DNA of 64,000 bases from Actinomyces ruminis (GTDB lineage Bacteria; Actinomycetota; Actinomycetes; Actinomycetales; Actinomycetaceae): assembly GCF_002154335.2 (NCBI RefSeq), contig NZ_MTPX02000068.1:62001-126000 (forward strand), in the 5' to 3' direction. Under the pieces are notes generated by a model. The model saw only the letters and a list, made by a program, of their open reading frames with translations, was not told the DNA's origin and ran no database searches. Numbering within the stretch: position 1 is the first letter of the stretch; every line of letters begins with the position of its first letter. Made by a program: the position numbers and the translations under genes. Of this stretch, positions 8,043 through 18,197 are shown in pieces.

Positions 8043-9047
8043 TTGGTCGTGCGCCGCGAACCCACGCTTGCTGACGTCGCCGAAGTCGCCGGCGTCTCCT
8101 TGACCACCGTGTCCCGGGTCCTCAACAACCGGGGTTACCTCAGCCAGGCGACAAAAGACCGCGTCGCCAAGGCGATTGCCGAGCTCAACTACCGTCCCAA
8201 CCAGGTAGCCCGCGCCCTGCACGGCAAATCGACCAACATCATCGGCGTGATCGTGCCCACGGTCGCGCTCCCCTTCTTCGGCGAGCTCGCCGATGAGATA
8301 GAGAACGCCCTGGCTGAGCACCACTACCGCATGCTGGTATGCAACTCGATGGGCCGGGCCGACCGAGAGCGAGAGTACCTGGACCTGTTGGTCTCCCACC
8401 GCGTCGACGGCATCATCTCCGGCGCCCACAACGACGATCTCAAGGAGTACCAGACGGTCCGCATGCCGCTGGTGACAATTGACCGGGACCTGTCCCCCAC
8501 GATCCCCAACATCCGCTGTGCCAACGAGGCGGCCGCACACGAGGCGACCCGCCTGCTGCTGGACCGCGGCGCTCGCCGCCCCGCCCTGCTGACCTCGCGC
8601 ACCGGCCCTCATAACCGCCGTGAAGCCGGCTACCGGACCGTCTTGAAGGAAGCCGGCGTCGAGCCCCTCATTTTCGCGGTCGACTTCCACACCCCCGACG
8701 CCGAGCGGGCCCGTCTCATCGACGCCCACCTGGACGCCGCGGCCGGCCAGATCGACGCCGTCTTCGCCACCGACGACCTGTCGGCCGCCGCAGTATTGGA
8801 TTGGGCCGAACGGCACGGCCGACGCGTGCCCGAGGACTTCAAGGTAATCGGATTCGACGGTACCTCCGCAGTGCGCCGCGCCCTGCCCGGTCTGGCCACG
8901 GTCCAGCAGCCCCTGGCGAACCTGGCCCGCACCGCCGTCGACGTACTGCTGGCGCAGATTCAGGCAGCCGCCAAGGGTGAGGATGCCCAGCCCGTGGACG
9001 CTCCCATTGAGTTGCCGGGCGTGCTCCTTCCGGGCAGGACGACGTAG
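8043..9047 (+). CDS. scrR: LacI-family transcriptional repressor, probably of the sucrose genes
   Basis: About 335 residues. The N-terminal LacI helix-turn-helix reads TLADVAEVAGVSLTTVSRVL and includes the hinge region RPNQVARALHGK. The sugar-binding domain follows from IIGVIVPTVALPFFGEL. Adjacent convergent genes encode a PTS sucrose permease and sucrose-6-phosphate hydrolase, so a sucrose or sucrose-6-phosphate effector is inferred. AAAGGAG at 8029-8035 points to the TTG at 8043; the GTG at 8049 is the alternative. A terminator-like hairpin separates it from scrA. Confidence 0.86.
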   Translation: MVVRREPTLADVAEVAGVSLTTVSRVLNNRGYLSQATKDRVAKAIAELNYRPNQVARALHGKSTNIIGVIVPTVALPFFGELADEIENALAEHHYRMLVCNSMGRADREREYLDLLVSHRVDGIISGAHNDDLKEYQTVRMPLVTIDRDLSPTIPNIRCANEAAAHEATRLLLDRGARRPALLTSRTGPHNRREAGYRTVLKEAGVEPLIFAVDFHTPDAERARLIDAHLDAAAGQIDAVFATDDLSAAAVLDWAERHGRRVPEDFKVIGFDGTSAVRRALPGLATVQQPLANLARTAVDVLLAQIQAAAKGEDAQPVDAPIELPGVLLPGRTT

Positions 9048-9106
9048 CCCCGCCCCCGCCGCGAGGACGCCGCACTCGCACCACCAACGACAACCACACA
9101 TATAGG

Positions 9107-9141
9107 CAGGTGGCCGACCCGGTTTCCCGGGCCGGCACCTG
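9107..9141. terminator. Bidirectional hairpin terminator between convergent scrR and scrA
   Basis: CAGGTGGCCGACCCGG pairs imperfectly with CCGGGCCGGCACCTG around a four-base loop. It lies in the 126-bp gap between the two stop codons, which suits a shared terminator. Confidence 0.6.
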
Positions 9142-9173
9142 CGTTCTGTGAGACTCGACGACTCCTGAAGCCG

Positions 9174-11200
9174 TCAGGCGTCGGCGCCCTGCGCGGCGGG
9201 CTCCGCCGCCGGGGTGACGGCGTACAGCGCGTCGCCGCGGGCCACCTCGCCGGTGTGCTCGTCGGTCAGGCCACCGAAGGCGGTCGCGTTGGAGACCACG
9301 ATCGGGGTTACCGTCTGGTAGCCGGCCTCGGTTACGCCGGCCCAGTCGACCTCGACCAGCGTCTGTCCGCGCAGCACCTTGTCACCGGCGGAGACCTTCG
9401 GGGTGAAGTGCTTGCCGTTCAACTCGACGGTGTCCATGCCACGTGGATCAGCAGCTCAACACCGCTGGCCGAGCGCAGGCCGTAGGCGTGGCCGGTCGGG
9501 AAGGCGACCAGCACTTCGCCGTCGATCGGGGACACGACGGGACCGGAGTCGGGCACCACCGCCAGGCCCGGGCCGAGCATCCCGGAGGCGAAGGTCTGGT
9601 CCTGCACCTCGGACAGCGGCACGGCCTTACCCTGGATGGGCGAGGCGATGGTGAAGTCAGTGGCGGCCTCGGCAGGCAACTCCACGGTGGCGGCATGCGC
9701 CTTGGTGGCCTCGGCCTCCAGCGCCGCCTCGTCCACCTCATCGTCTGCGGCGAAGGACGCCTGCCCCTTGGGAGTACGGCCGTAGACGAAGGCGGCTGCG
9801 AAGGCGATGATGAAGGTGGCAATCTCCAGCACCACGTAGATCGGGATCTTATCGGTGATGATAGAGACGAAGCCGACGAATCCGGCGGCGCCCAGAGCGG
9901 CACCGCGCACGTGGAACAGGGCCACGCCGGCGCCGCCGATGGCGGCAGCCCCCATACCGATGAAGAACGGCCAGCGCAGGCGCAGGTTCACACCGAAGAT
10001 GGCCGGCTCGGTGATACCGAAGACGGCGGAGACACCACCGGCACCGGCAAGACCCTTCATCTTGGCATCCTTGGTGAGGGCGAAGACCGCCAGGGCCACG
10101 GCGCCCTGAGCGACGTTGGCCATGGAGGCGATCGGGAAGATGAAGTCACCGACGCCGCCGTTGACGGGCAGCAGCGGGATCTCGACGGCGGGGAAGGACT
10201 GGTGCAGACCAGTGACCACGATCGGCGAGTAGACCAGGCCGAACAGGAAACCACCGACCGGGCCCAGCGTGTTGTAGGTCCAGTCCAGGCCCTCGGTGAT
10301 CCAGATGGACAGCTGCCGGGTGATCGGGCCGACGATCACGAAGGTGAGGAAGCCGGTCAGCAGCATGGTGATCAGCGGCGTGAGCAGGAAGTCCGCGGTT
10401 CCCGACAGCCGCTTGTGCAACCACTTCTCGATGGTGGACAGGATCCAGGCGACGCACAGCACCGGGATGACCATCGCCTGGTAGCCGATCTTGTCGACCG
10501 TCAGGCCGAACAGGCTCCAGGTGTCGGAAGTGCCCATGTACTCCCAGAAGGCCTGGGCGGCGTCCTCCTTGGCCATGTCATACGCGGACAGCAGCGACGT
10601 GGACACCATGGCGGCGCCCATCGCGGCGCCTAGGTAGACATTGCCGCCGAAGCGCTTGGTGGCCGAGTAGCCCACCAGCACGGGCAGGAAGGCGAAGGCC
10701 GCCGAGGAGATCATGTTGATCAGGTCGGCATAGTCGGTCAGCCAGGCGTAGTGCCTGACCAGTGAGTCGCCGTGCAGGAAGAAGAGCAGGCCTTCAGCTC
10801 GGAGCACGTTGTCGATCGCCATCATCAGACCGCCGGCGATCAGGGCGGGAAGGATCGGGACGAAGATGTCCGCGATCATCTTGATGAAGCGGGAGACGAT
10901 GTTGCCACTCTTGGCGGCCTCCTGCTTCGCCTCATCCTTGGACACTTCCTTGACGCCGCCGGTCTTGACCATCTCGTCGAAGACGATGTCGACGTCGCCA
11001 GGACCGACGATGATCTGGAACATACCGCCGGCCACGAAGGTGCCCTTAAGATCGGGATCCTTGTCCAGCGCCTTCTGGTCCACCTTGTCCATGTCATTCA
11101 GGACGAGGCGCAGGCGGGTCGCGCAGTGCGCGGCCGCGTTGATGTTATCCGCGCCACCGACGTACGTCAGGACGTCTTTCGCCACGCGGGCGTGATCCAT
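9174..11200 (-). CDS. scrA: PTS sucrose-type transporter, EIIBCA fusion, with one frameshift in the IIA domain
   Basis: A phosphotransferase permease of about 675 residues that imports and phosphorylates sugar. Domains in order: IIB with the phospho-Cys in AAHCATRLRL (about residue 26), a IIC membrane domain from about 100 to 460 (VYSPIVVTGLHQSFP and GITEPAIFGVNLR are family hallmarks), and a C-terminal IIA with the phospho-His in LLIHVGMDT. The frame breaks at about 9440 between LLIHV and MDTVELNG: GTGGGC has become GTGGC. The ATG at 11200 begins the IIB domain, with AAAGGAAG upstream; a GTG at 11206 is possible. Sucrose specificity is inferred from scrB and scrR next door. Confidence 0.88.
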
Positions 11201-11415
11201 AGCCACCCGGGCTTCCTTTCTGTGGGAACTGATCACTCTGCATTGAGCTCGACGGAAGGTTCCGGCGCGCCGAGGGGTCGGTCGCCGACCAGGCGCTTAG
11301 ACCTATGTCAAACGTCGGTCAGACTACCTTCGGTCCTGGCGTTCCGCAACCGTTGGGACCAGACATTTCGCTGCTGTGACACGTCCCGCCGCAGACGCAT
11401 GTCCCAAGCTTGTAC

Positions 11416-12945
11416 TCAGTCGTAGACGACAACGTTCGCCTTCACCTGCACTCCTACGTCGACTAGCAGGTTCGCACCCGTGGCGTACGGGGCGACGAAG
11501 CTGCGCAGGGTGAAGGCGATCTCGCCGTCGCCGACGAACACCTCGGTGACGGACCGGTCGTGCAGCACCTCCAGCCGCGGCGGTGTGCCTGCGGGCAGGG
11601 TGACAGTGCGCGTGGCCCCGTGCTGCGTGTAGCGCGAATGGGAACGGTCCACGCTCAGCTGCATGGCGCCGTCGGCGGCGCGGACCAGTTCGACGGTGAT
11701 GTAGCAGTCGGCGTCGCCGATGCGCAGCCCCCAGCGATCCGCCTCCGATGCGGCTTCCAGGCGCAGCTGCCAGGCGCGGTGCCCCTCCAGCGCTGGGATG
11801 GGCACGCCGGCCGGAAGCTCCTCTCCCGCCAGGGTCAGCACGGCGGCGTCGTCGCTCAGCGTAGTCACCGGCCGCTGCAGCAACCGACCGCCTCGTAGGG
11901 TCAGCGCGCGCGGCACGGTCAGGGCGTGCACCCAGCCGCCGGTTTCGATGGAGGGCTGGTCGTCCTCGGAGGCGTTGCCGGCCCAACCGGTCAGCAGGAC
12001 CGGGCCGGGCTCGCTGGGGCGACGGGCGAAGGCCTGGGGGGCGTAGAACTCGAAGCCGCGATCGACCTCGGCGAACGTGCCGTCGCACTCGCGCAGTTCG
12101 GTTCCCACCAGGTGACCGACGGTGTAAACGCAGGGAAAGATGTTCTCGTAGCCCTCGGCGTCGGGGGTGATTCCCTGTGGGCACCAAATCAGCACGTCGC
12201 GCACCTGCCCGGTCAGCTCATCGGTCAGGCGCACCAGCCCGGGGCACTCCCACATGTAGCCGAAGTGGTCGAAGGCGCCGCCGGCGTCGGGGAAGGTCAG
12301 CTCGCCCTCCAGCTGCCAGGAGAGCAGGTCGCTGGAGCGGTACAGCAACGCGGCCCCGGTCAGGTTTTCGCGCTGTACGCCCAGAAGCATGCGGAAGCTG
12401 CCGGGCTCATCCGGATCGCGCCACACCTGCGGGTCACGGTAGTGGGCGGTGTAGCCGGCGGGGTGGCCGGGCAGCAGCGGGTTGTCCGGCCACTTATCGA
12501 AGTGCTCCAGGTCCGTGCTGGTGACCAGGCACTGGCTGGCGGTGCGCTCGTCGGTGACGGGGTCCTTGAGGTTACCGGTGTAGAAGAACTGATAGGGCGC
12601 CTCAGCGGGGGCCGCGTGCGGCTCATCGCCCTCCAGTACGACGGCGCCGCCGGAGTATGCCCCGGAGCGGTCGTAGAACGAGTCGGGGATGATTGCCGGG
12701 TCGTGGTGGGTCCAGTGGAGCAGGTCGCGGGAGGAGGCGTGTCCCCAGTACACCAGCTTGCGGTGTGGATGGAAGGGACTGAACTGGTAGAAGGCGTGGT
12801 AGGTGCCGGAGTCGACCAGCAGGCCGTTGGGGTCGTTGAGCCGACCGATCGGCGGTGCCAGGTGCACCACCGGGTAGTCCGGGTCGGCGGGTGCGTGCGA
12901 GCGGGTGATTGCCTCCAGGGCGGCCGCCCTCAGATCCTCGGTCAT
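11416..12945 (-). CDS. scrB: Sucrose-6-phosphate hydrolase, GH32
   Basis: A 509-residue glycoside hydrolase that splits sucrose 6-phosphate to glucose 6-phosphate and fructose. The three GH32 catalytic blocks are present: RLNDPNG (nucleophile Asp), YRDPQVW (transition-state Asp) and WECPGL (acid/base Glu). A C-terminal beta-sandwich extends to VKANVVVYD. No signal peptide is seen, so it works in the cytoplasm on PTS product. scrA follows 215 bases downstream on the same strand; that gap contains TTTGACATAGG (reverse strand, about 11300-11312), which could include a separate promoter or an operator half-site for scrA. Confidence 0.95.
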   Translation of the reverse strand: MTEDLRAAALEAITRSHAPADPDYPVVHLAPPIGRLNDPNGLLVDSGTYHAFYQFSPFHPHRKLVYWGHASSRDLLHWTHHDPAIIPDSFYDRSGAYSGGAVVLEGDEPHAAPAEAPYQFFYTGNLKDPVTDERTASQCLVTSTDLEHFDKWPDNPLLPGHPAGYTAHYRDPQVWRDPDEPGSFRMLLGVQRENLTGAALLYRSSDLLSWQLEGELTFPDAGGAFDHFGYMWECPGLVRLTDELTGQVRDVLIWCPQGITPDAEGYENIFPCVYTVGHLVGTELRECDGTFAEVDRGFEFYAPQAFARRPSEPGPVLLTGWAGNASEDDQPSIETGGWVHALTVPRALTLRGGRLLQRPVTTLSDDAAVLTLAGEELPAGVPIPALEGHRAWQLRLEAASEADRWGLRIGDADCYITVELVRAADGAMQLSVDRSHSRYTQHGATRTVTLPAGTPPRLEVLHDRSVTEVFVGDGEIAFTLRSFVAPYATGANLLVDVGVQVKANVVVYD

Positions 12946-13016
12946 GCGGCGACCCTAACAGCCGCGCCCGGGTGCAGGCGCCGAATGGGACGACGTCCCT
13001 CAAAGCCCGGCGGGAG

Positions 13017-13253
13017 TCAGTGGAAGTACGGGATCAGTAGCCACAGCCCGAACACAGCGATCCCCACCACGCAGGCGATGAAGAAGCCGGCAGCCACCTC
13101 GGCGACGTGCAGGCCCTTGACCTCACCGGCCTGCCGCTTGATCCGGACGGCGGCGAGCATGCGCACCGCGGCGGCGGTCACCGCCAGGATGAAGGCCGCC
13201 CCGGCCACGGTGACGACTGTGACCAGAGCGAGTGAGAACCAGTCGATGCTCAT
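13017..13253 (-). CDS. Small two-helix membrane protein downstream of pit
   Basis: A 78-residue protein with two predicted membrane segments (about 5-32 and 52-74) joined by a basic loop containing RIKRQAGEVKG. Its ATG overlaps the pit stop (ATGA), so it is translated with the phosphate transporter. I do not recognise a family; an accessory or regulatory subunit of the transporter is an inference from position only. Confidence 0.7.
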   Translation of the reverse strand: MSIDWFSLALVTVVTVAGAAFILAVTAAAVRMLAAVRIKRQAGEVKGLHVAEVAAGFFIACVVGIAVFGLWLLIPYFH

Positions 13254-14475
13254 ACCAGCGCCCCTGTCCCCCGGTCGCCGGAGCCGGCTCCCACCAGCTC
13301 ACGCTTGACCTGCTCCATGGTCTTGGGGGCACGTCCCAGCTCCGGGTCCGTCTGCTTGGCCACGACCACCTTGTCCGCGTCGTTGACGTTGGAGAAGTCG
13401 ACCTTGTTGTGGTTGGCCTGGCGAATGATGAGCAGCGAGCTGAGCAGCAGCAGCACGATCACGGCGATGGTGCCGACAACCCCGCCCTTGACGGCGATGA
13501 AGGACGTGACCGCCCCGACCACGGCCGCGCAGGGCAGCGTGATGAGCCAGGCGGTGCCCATCTTTCCGAAGGTTCCCCAGGAGACCTTGGTCCCCCTGCC
13601 GATGCCCGTGCCGAGGATCGAGCCGGTGCAGATATGAGTGGTGGACAGGGCGAAACCGAGGTGGGAGGAGGCCAGGATCGCCACGGTGGAGGTGGTCTCG
13701 GCGGCGAAGCCTGTGGCGGGTCGATGTGGACCAGGCCCTTGCCCATCGTGCGCATGATGCGCCACCCACCGGAGTAGGTTCCCAGTCCGATCGCCGCTCC
13801 GGCGGCCAGGACCACCCACCAGTGCGGCCCGGATCCCGCCTCCTGGTATCCCGCGGCAATGAGCACCAGGGTGATCACCCCCATGGTCTTCTGCCCGTCG
13901 GAGGTGCCGTGGGCCAGGGCCACCATGGAGGCGGAGACCCGCTGCCCGTAACGGAAGATCCTGTCACCGAACTTGTCCGTCGGACCGGTGATCCGGAAGG
14001 TGATCCAGGTGGCGACGGCCGACGCCAGTGCGGCAACGGTCGGGGCGATCAGCGCGGGCAGAATGATCTTGGACATGACGGTGCCCCAGTGCACTCCCTG
14101 AAATCCGGCGGCGACGACCACGGCGCCGATCAGCCCCCCGAAAAGCGCGTGGGAGGAGGAGGACGGCAGGCCCAGCAGCCAGGTGGCCAGGTTCCACAGG
14201 ATCGCGCCGGCCAGGCCGGCGAACACCATTGCAGGCGCTGCCTGAATCAGTGAGTCGTCGAACATGCCGTGGGAGATTGTCTTGGCCACCTCGGTGGACA
14301 GCGTGGCACCCACCACGTTGAGGATGGCGGCCACCAGCACGGCGCGCCTAGGGGTGAAGGCACCCGTGGCCACGGAGGTCGCCATGGCGTTGGACGAATC
14401 GTGGAAGCCGTTGGTGAAGTCGAAGATCAACGCCGTGACGACGACCACGATCACGATGAAAAGGGTTGTACTCAT
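13250..14475 (-). CDS. pit: Inorganic phosphate transporter, PiT family, with one frameshift
   Basis: A cation-phosphate symporter of about 409 residues. The first PiT signature is seen near the N-terminus (FTNGFHDSSNAMAT) with GLPSSSSHALFGGLIGA and, in the second half, LGFALSTTHICTGSILG. The frame breaks at about 13711 after VHIDPPQ; adding one G to CAGGC (CAGGGC) continues as GFAAETTSTVAILASSHLG. The hydrophilic C-terminal tail contains DADKVVVAKQTDPELGRAPK. A direct repeat resembling an actinobacterial Pho box lies about 140 bases upstream, consistent with induction by phosphate starvation. Confidence 0.9.
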
Positions 14476-14610
14476 GCCATTTCCGGTCGGATATGGGGCC
14501 TGTGCCCGTGCCGGAGTCCTCCCGGCACTGCTTCAGCCCGGGCCGCGGTGACGCGACCTGCTGTCATTCTTACCCCCGGGGTGAGCGCCGCTGCAGCCAA
14601 GACGACCGGA

Positions 14611-14632
14611 ATTCACCAACTGTTCACTCGGG
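14611..14632. promoter_or_regulatory. Pho-box-like 11-bp direct repeat
   Basis: ATTCACCAACT is followed directly by GTTCACTCGGG, two 11-base units matching the GTTCACC-type direct repeats that PhoP binds in Streptomyces. It lies between pit and the Hsp70-like gene, about 135 bases upstream of the pit ATG and 145 before the other start. The link to pit is inferred. Confidence 0.55.
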
Positions 14633-14763
14633 GTGTGGCCTCGACGACGCTCGCCGAGCTCGTCCGGTGCGCCTGCTCACACCCGCGTCCGGGCCGGGCG
14701 CGAAGAGGCCCACACCTCACCGGCGCCCCGTCGAGCCACCGGGCGCGCGACGGGCTTGAGCGA

Positions 14764-14769
14764 TAGGGT
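14764..14769 (+). promoter_or_regulatory. -10 element of a leaderless Hsp70-like gene
   Basis: TAGGGT (TAnnnT) ends seven bases before the ATG at 14777, and no Shine-Dalgarno sequence is present. The 300-base gap to pit otherwise holds only the Pho-box-like repeat. Confidence 0.5.
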
Positions 14770-14776
14770 CACTCCC

Positions 14777-16372
14777 ATGGCAGCCCGAAGTGGTAGCAAC
14801 AGTACGCGGCAGACCCGCAAGCGTCGGCGCGCTCCGTCCGCGCCCCTGGACCTCGGCATCGACCTCGGCACGACGCGCACCGTCGTGGCCCGCGCGGACC
14901 GGGGCAACTATCCCGTCATCGGCTTCACGGACACCGAGGGCGACATCCATGAGTTCTTCCCGTCGTTAACCGCGCTGACCGCCGACGGGCTGGTGCACGG
15001 CTTCGAGGCGCGTGCGGCCGCCCGCCGCGGTGCGCCGCTGCTGCGCAGCCTCAAACGAGTGCTGTCCTCCCCCACCGTGACCGCGCAGACACCGGTCCGA
15101 ATCGGCGACGCCACCTTCACCGTCTTCGAGCTGCTGACCGACTACCTGGCCACCGTGCGCTCCCATCTGCTGACGTCCTATGAGCTCGACGGGGCGGACC
15201 CGGCGGGCGAGGACGCCAATATCGTCGTCGCGGTGCCCGCCCACGCCTACGGCGCCCAGCGGCTGATCACGCTGGACGCCTTCCGCGAGGCCGGCTTCCA
15301 CGTCACCGCCATGCTGAACGAGCCCAGCGCCGCCGGCTTCGAGTACACCCACCGCAAGTCGGCGACCGTTTCCTCCCGCCGCACCCGAGTGCTCGTCTAC
15401 GACCTGGGCGGCGGCACCTTCGACACCTCGCTGGTGGACGTGCGCGGCCAGCTGCACGAGGTACTGGCCTCACGGGGTGCCGGCGACCTGGGCGGGGACG
15501 ACCTCGACCTGCTGCTTGCACAGCTCTCGCTCCAATGCGGCGGCGTGGCCGAGGAGGAGCTGACTACGAGGGAGCTGGACGACCTGCTCGATCAGTGCCG
15601 CGACGCCAAGGAGGCGATGGCGCCGCAGACACGGCGGCTGGTCATCACCCTGCGGGGAAGGGATCTGGTGCTCCCGGCGGCCGACTTCTATGCGGCTGCG
15701 ACTCCCCTGATTCAGCGCAGCCTGGACACCATGGCTCCGTTGATCGGCCGCCTGGATGATGGCGGGCCGGATCTGGCGGATATCGCCGGCATCTACCTGG
15801 TCGGCGGCGCCTCCGCCTTCCCGTTGGTCCCGCGGCTGCTGCGCGAGCGCTTCGGCAGGCGCGTGCACCGCTCCCCCTACCCGGGCGCCTCCACCGCAAT
15901 CGGTCTGGCGATCGCCGCCGACCGCACGGCCACGGTGGCGCTGACCGACCGCCTCTCCCGCGGCTTCGGCGTGTTCCGAGAGGCCGATGGCGGCGCCCGC
16001 ACCGTCTTCGACGCGCTCCTGACCCAGGAGTCGGTGCAGGAGCGGGCCGACGGCGCAAGCGGCACGGTCATCACCCGCCGCTACCCCGCGGTTCACAACG
16101 TCGGGCGTTACCGCTTCGTCGAGTGCGCCGGGGTGGATGAGGCCGGTGAGCCACGCGGACAGCTCGCCCCCTATGAGGACGTGCTGTTCCCCTTCGACCG
16201 CGGCCTGCGGGACGTCGACGAGCTCAAGACCGTGCCGGTGCACCGCCTCGGCGGCGGCCCGCTGATCGAGGAGCGCTACGACATCGACGGCGCCGGGCTC
16301 ATTCACGTGACCCTGACGGATCTGTCGGACGGTTACTCCCGCACCTACGTGCTGGGACGTCGTACCGCCTGA
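14777..16372 (+). CDS. Orphan Hsp70-like ATPase with a short, divergent C-terminal domain
   Basis: A 531-residue actin-fold ATPase. After a basic N-terminus comes IDLGTTRTVVA (phosphate 1, about 27-37), then ANIVVAVPAHAYGAQR, NEPSAAGFEY, VYDLGGGTFDTS (phosphate 2) and IYLVGGASAFPLVPRLL (adenosine motif). These five elements define the Hsp70 nucleotide-binding domain. The remaining 140 or so residues are much shorter than the DnaK substrate-binding domain and lack its helical lid. No dnaJ or grpE is nearby. The frame is open further upstream, but without similarity. Client unknown; it is not the housekeeping DnaK. Confidence 0.87.
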   Translation: MAARSGSNSTRQTRKRRRAPSAPLDLGIDLGTTRTVVARADRGNYPVIGFTDTEGDIHEFFPSLTALTADGLVHGFEARAAARRGAPLLRSLKRVLSSPTVTAQTPVRIGDATFTVFELLTDYLATVRSHLLTSYELDGADPAGEDANIVVAVPAHAYGAQRLITLDAFREAGFHVTAMLNEPSAAGFEYTHRKSATVSSRRTRVLVYDLGGGTFDTSLVDVRGQLHEVLASRGAGDLGGDDLDLLLAQLSLQCGGVAEEELTTRELDDLLDQCRDAKEAMAPQTRRLVITLRGRDLVLPAADFYAAATPLIQRSLDTMAPLIGRLDDGGPDLADIAGIYLVGGASAFPLVPRLLRERFGRRVHRSPYPGASTAIGLAIAADRTATVALTDRLSRGFGVFREADGGARTVFDALLTQESVQERADGASGTVITRRYPAVHNVGRYRFVECAGVDEAGEPRGQLAPYEDVLFPFDRGLRDVDELKTVPVHRLGGGPLIEERYDIDGAGLIHVTLTDLSDGYSRTYVLGRRTA

Positions 16373-16379
16373 ATGGCTT

Positions 16380-16413
16380 CGCCCGGCGCGACGTACTCAA
16401 GGCGCGCCGGGCG
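16380..16413. terminator. Hairpin terminator between convergent genes
   Basis: CGCCCGGCGCG and its exact complement are separated by 12 bases. It lies in the 49-bp gap between the Hsp70-like gene and the aldo/keto reductase, which end towards each other. No T-run. Confidence 0.6.
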
Positions 16414-16421
16414 GCGCGGCC

Positions 16422-17387
16422 TCAGACCCGGTCCGAGGCCTGCGTGAGGGCCGCGGTCTCATCTGGGGTGAGCGTAAGCGTGAGGGCGTCGACGATCGGG
16501 CCGAGCTGCTCAAGCGTGCGGGCGGAGGCCAGCGGGGCCACCACACCGGGGCGGTCGCGCAGCCACGCCAGGGCAACCGCCGCGGGAGCGGCATCGTGGG
16601 CAGCTCCAACCTCGTTAAGCACGTCTACGACGGCGAAGCACTCCGGGCGCAGGTAATCCTCCACCCAGCCGCCGCGCGGTGAGGTCGCCTCTGCACCGGA
16701 CTCGGCGGTGGGCCGGTACTTGCCGGTGAGGAAACCGGAGGCGAGCGAGAAGTAGGGCACCATACCCAGCTGATGAGCGGCGGCTACCTCCCCGCGGTTG
16801 CCGGGACCCTCGACGTCGCGCCGGTGCACCAGGTTGTAGTGGGGCTGGAGCGCCACCGGGGCCGCGAAGTCGTTAGCCGCCGCGATGGCGCACCACTCCT
16901 CGATGCGATCGGGGGTGTAGTTGGACAGGGCGATGTAACGGGCCTTGCCGGCGGCACGCACCTCCTCGAAGGCGGCTACCGTCTCCTCCAGCGGGGTGTT
17001 CGGGTCGTCGAAGTGAGCGTAGTAGAGGTCCACGCGGTCCGTGTGCAACCGTTCCAGGGACTCGTCCAGGGCGGCGTGGATATTGCTGGCGGCAAGGCCC
17101 TCACGGCCGGGTTTAGTGGCTACCTTGGTAGCGATAATGACGTCATCGCGGTTGCCGCGTGCCTCCAGCCAGGTGCCGATCACGGCCTCCGACTCGCCGC
17201 CAACATGACCCTCGGCCCAGTGGGAGTAGCCGTCGGCGGTATCGATGAAATTCCCGCCGGCTTCCACGTAGGCGTCCAGAATGCGGTGCGAGGTGGGTTT
17301 GTCGGCTGTCCAACCGAAGACATTCCCACCTAGACCGATGGGACTGACGGAAAGATCTGAGCTTCCGAGCAGTCTGGTTGACGCCAT
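16422..17387 (-). CDS. Aldo/keto reductase
   Basis: A 321-residue NADPH-dependent oxidoreductase of the AKR (TIM-barrel) superfamily. The catalytic tetrad can be placed: Asp in NFIDTADGYS, Tyr in the same segment, Lys in IIATKVATK and His in LYYAHFDDPNTP. The C-terminal cofactor segment APLASARTLEQL is present. The substrate is unknown. AGAGG lies about eight bases before the ATG. It lies 23 bases downstream of the MerR gene on the same strand, so co-transcription is possible only if read from MerR outward. Confidence 0.9.
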   Translation of the reverse strand: MASTRLLGSSDLSVSPIGLGGNVFGWTADKPTSHRILDAYVEAGGNFIDTADGYSHWAEGHVGGESEAVIGTWLEARGNRDDVIIATKVATKPGREGLAASNIHAALDESLERLHTDRVDLYYAHFDDPNTPLEETVAAFEEVRAAGKARYIALSNYTPDRIEEWCAIAAANDFAAPVALQPHYNLVHRRDVEGPGNRGEVAAAHQLGMVPYFSLASGFLTGKYRPTAESGAEATSPRGGWVEDYLRPECFAVVDVLNEVGAAHDAAPAAVALAWLRDRPGVVAPLASARTLEQLGPIVDALTLTLTPDETAALTQASDRV

Positions 17388-17410
17388 GTTGTACCTCTTC
17401 GACTTGGTTT

Positions 17411-17982
17411 TCAGACCGCCTGTTGCTTAGCCGCACGGCGCTTGGCGAGCTCGTCCTCGACCAGCGGGACGTCCGCGGCATGTTCGACCGGGAGCTCGGC
17501 GAGCGATCCCTCGATCTCCTGCCAAACGCGGCCGACCGCAATACCGAAGACGCCCTGGCCGCCCTGGACCAGGTCCACGACTTCGTCGGCGCTGGTGCAC
17601 TCGTACACCGAGGCGCCGTCGCTCATCAGGGTGATGGAGGTCAGGTCCTCGACGCCACGCGCATGCAGGGCGTTGATGGCCACCCGGATCTGTTGGAGGG
17701 AGACACCGGTGTCGAGCAGGCGCTTGACGATCTTGAGCAGCAGGATGTCGCGGAACGCATACAGCCTCTGGGAGCCGGAGCCTTAGCGCCGCGGATGGAG
17801 GGCTCGACCAGACCGGTGCGGGCCCAGTAGTCCAGCTGTCGGTAGGTGATGCCGGCGGCTCGGCAGGCGACCGGTCCGCGGTACCCGGTGTTGACGTCCA
17901 ACTGCGGGAGCGGGTCGCCGAAGAGCATCCCCTGCGTGTGCTGGGGTGCGGGTACGTGAAGACTCGCTTCGTTGGCGCTCAC
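17411..17982 (-). CDS. MerR-family regulator (position of M. tuberculosis Rv1830), one frameshift
   Basis: A regulator of about 190 residues. The winged HTH includes VACRAAGITYRQLDYWARTG and GLVEPSIRGA; after the break it continues as QRLYAFRDILLLKIVKRLL and IRVAINALHARGVEDLTSIT, ending in KRRAAKQQAV. The frame is lost at about 17784, where AAGGGC is read as AAGGC. The GTG at 17982 has AGGAG seven bases upstream. Gene order garA, merR, DUF151, merR matches Rv1827-Rv1830 in mycobacteria. The ligand and regulon are unknown here. Confidence 0.82.
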
Positions 17983-18197
17983 TTGCCGGCTCCTGTCGAG
18001 ATCGGGGCGTACGCGGGGACGCACGCGCGGGCCGGTCCGCCCGGCCACTGCTCCACGATAGAACCCGGCGTGGGCGGACTCAATGTCAGGCACGCCGAAT
18101 CAACCGCTTCGAGTTGAAGTTGAGGTTCACCCTCCGGTCGCCCGGTGCCCCAACAGCGCGTGATTGCGCGGATTACTTGCAGCCCCACCACAGACAA

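Noticed and set aside
11926-13308. A 460-codon forward frame across scrB and the small membrane gene
   Set aside because: Antisense to a GH32 enzyme with all catalytic blocks.
14633-14776. Extension of the Hsp70-like gene upstream
   Set aside because: No similarity, and a -10 element sits seven bases before the ATG at 14777.
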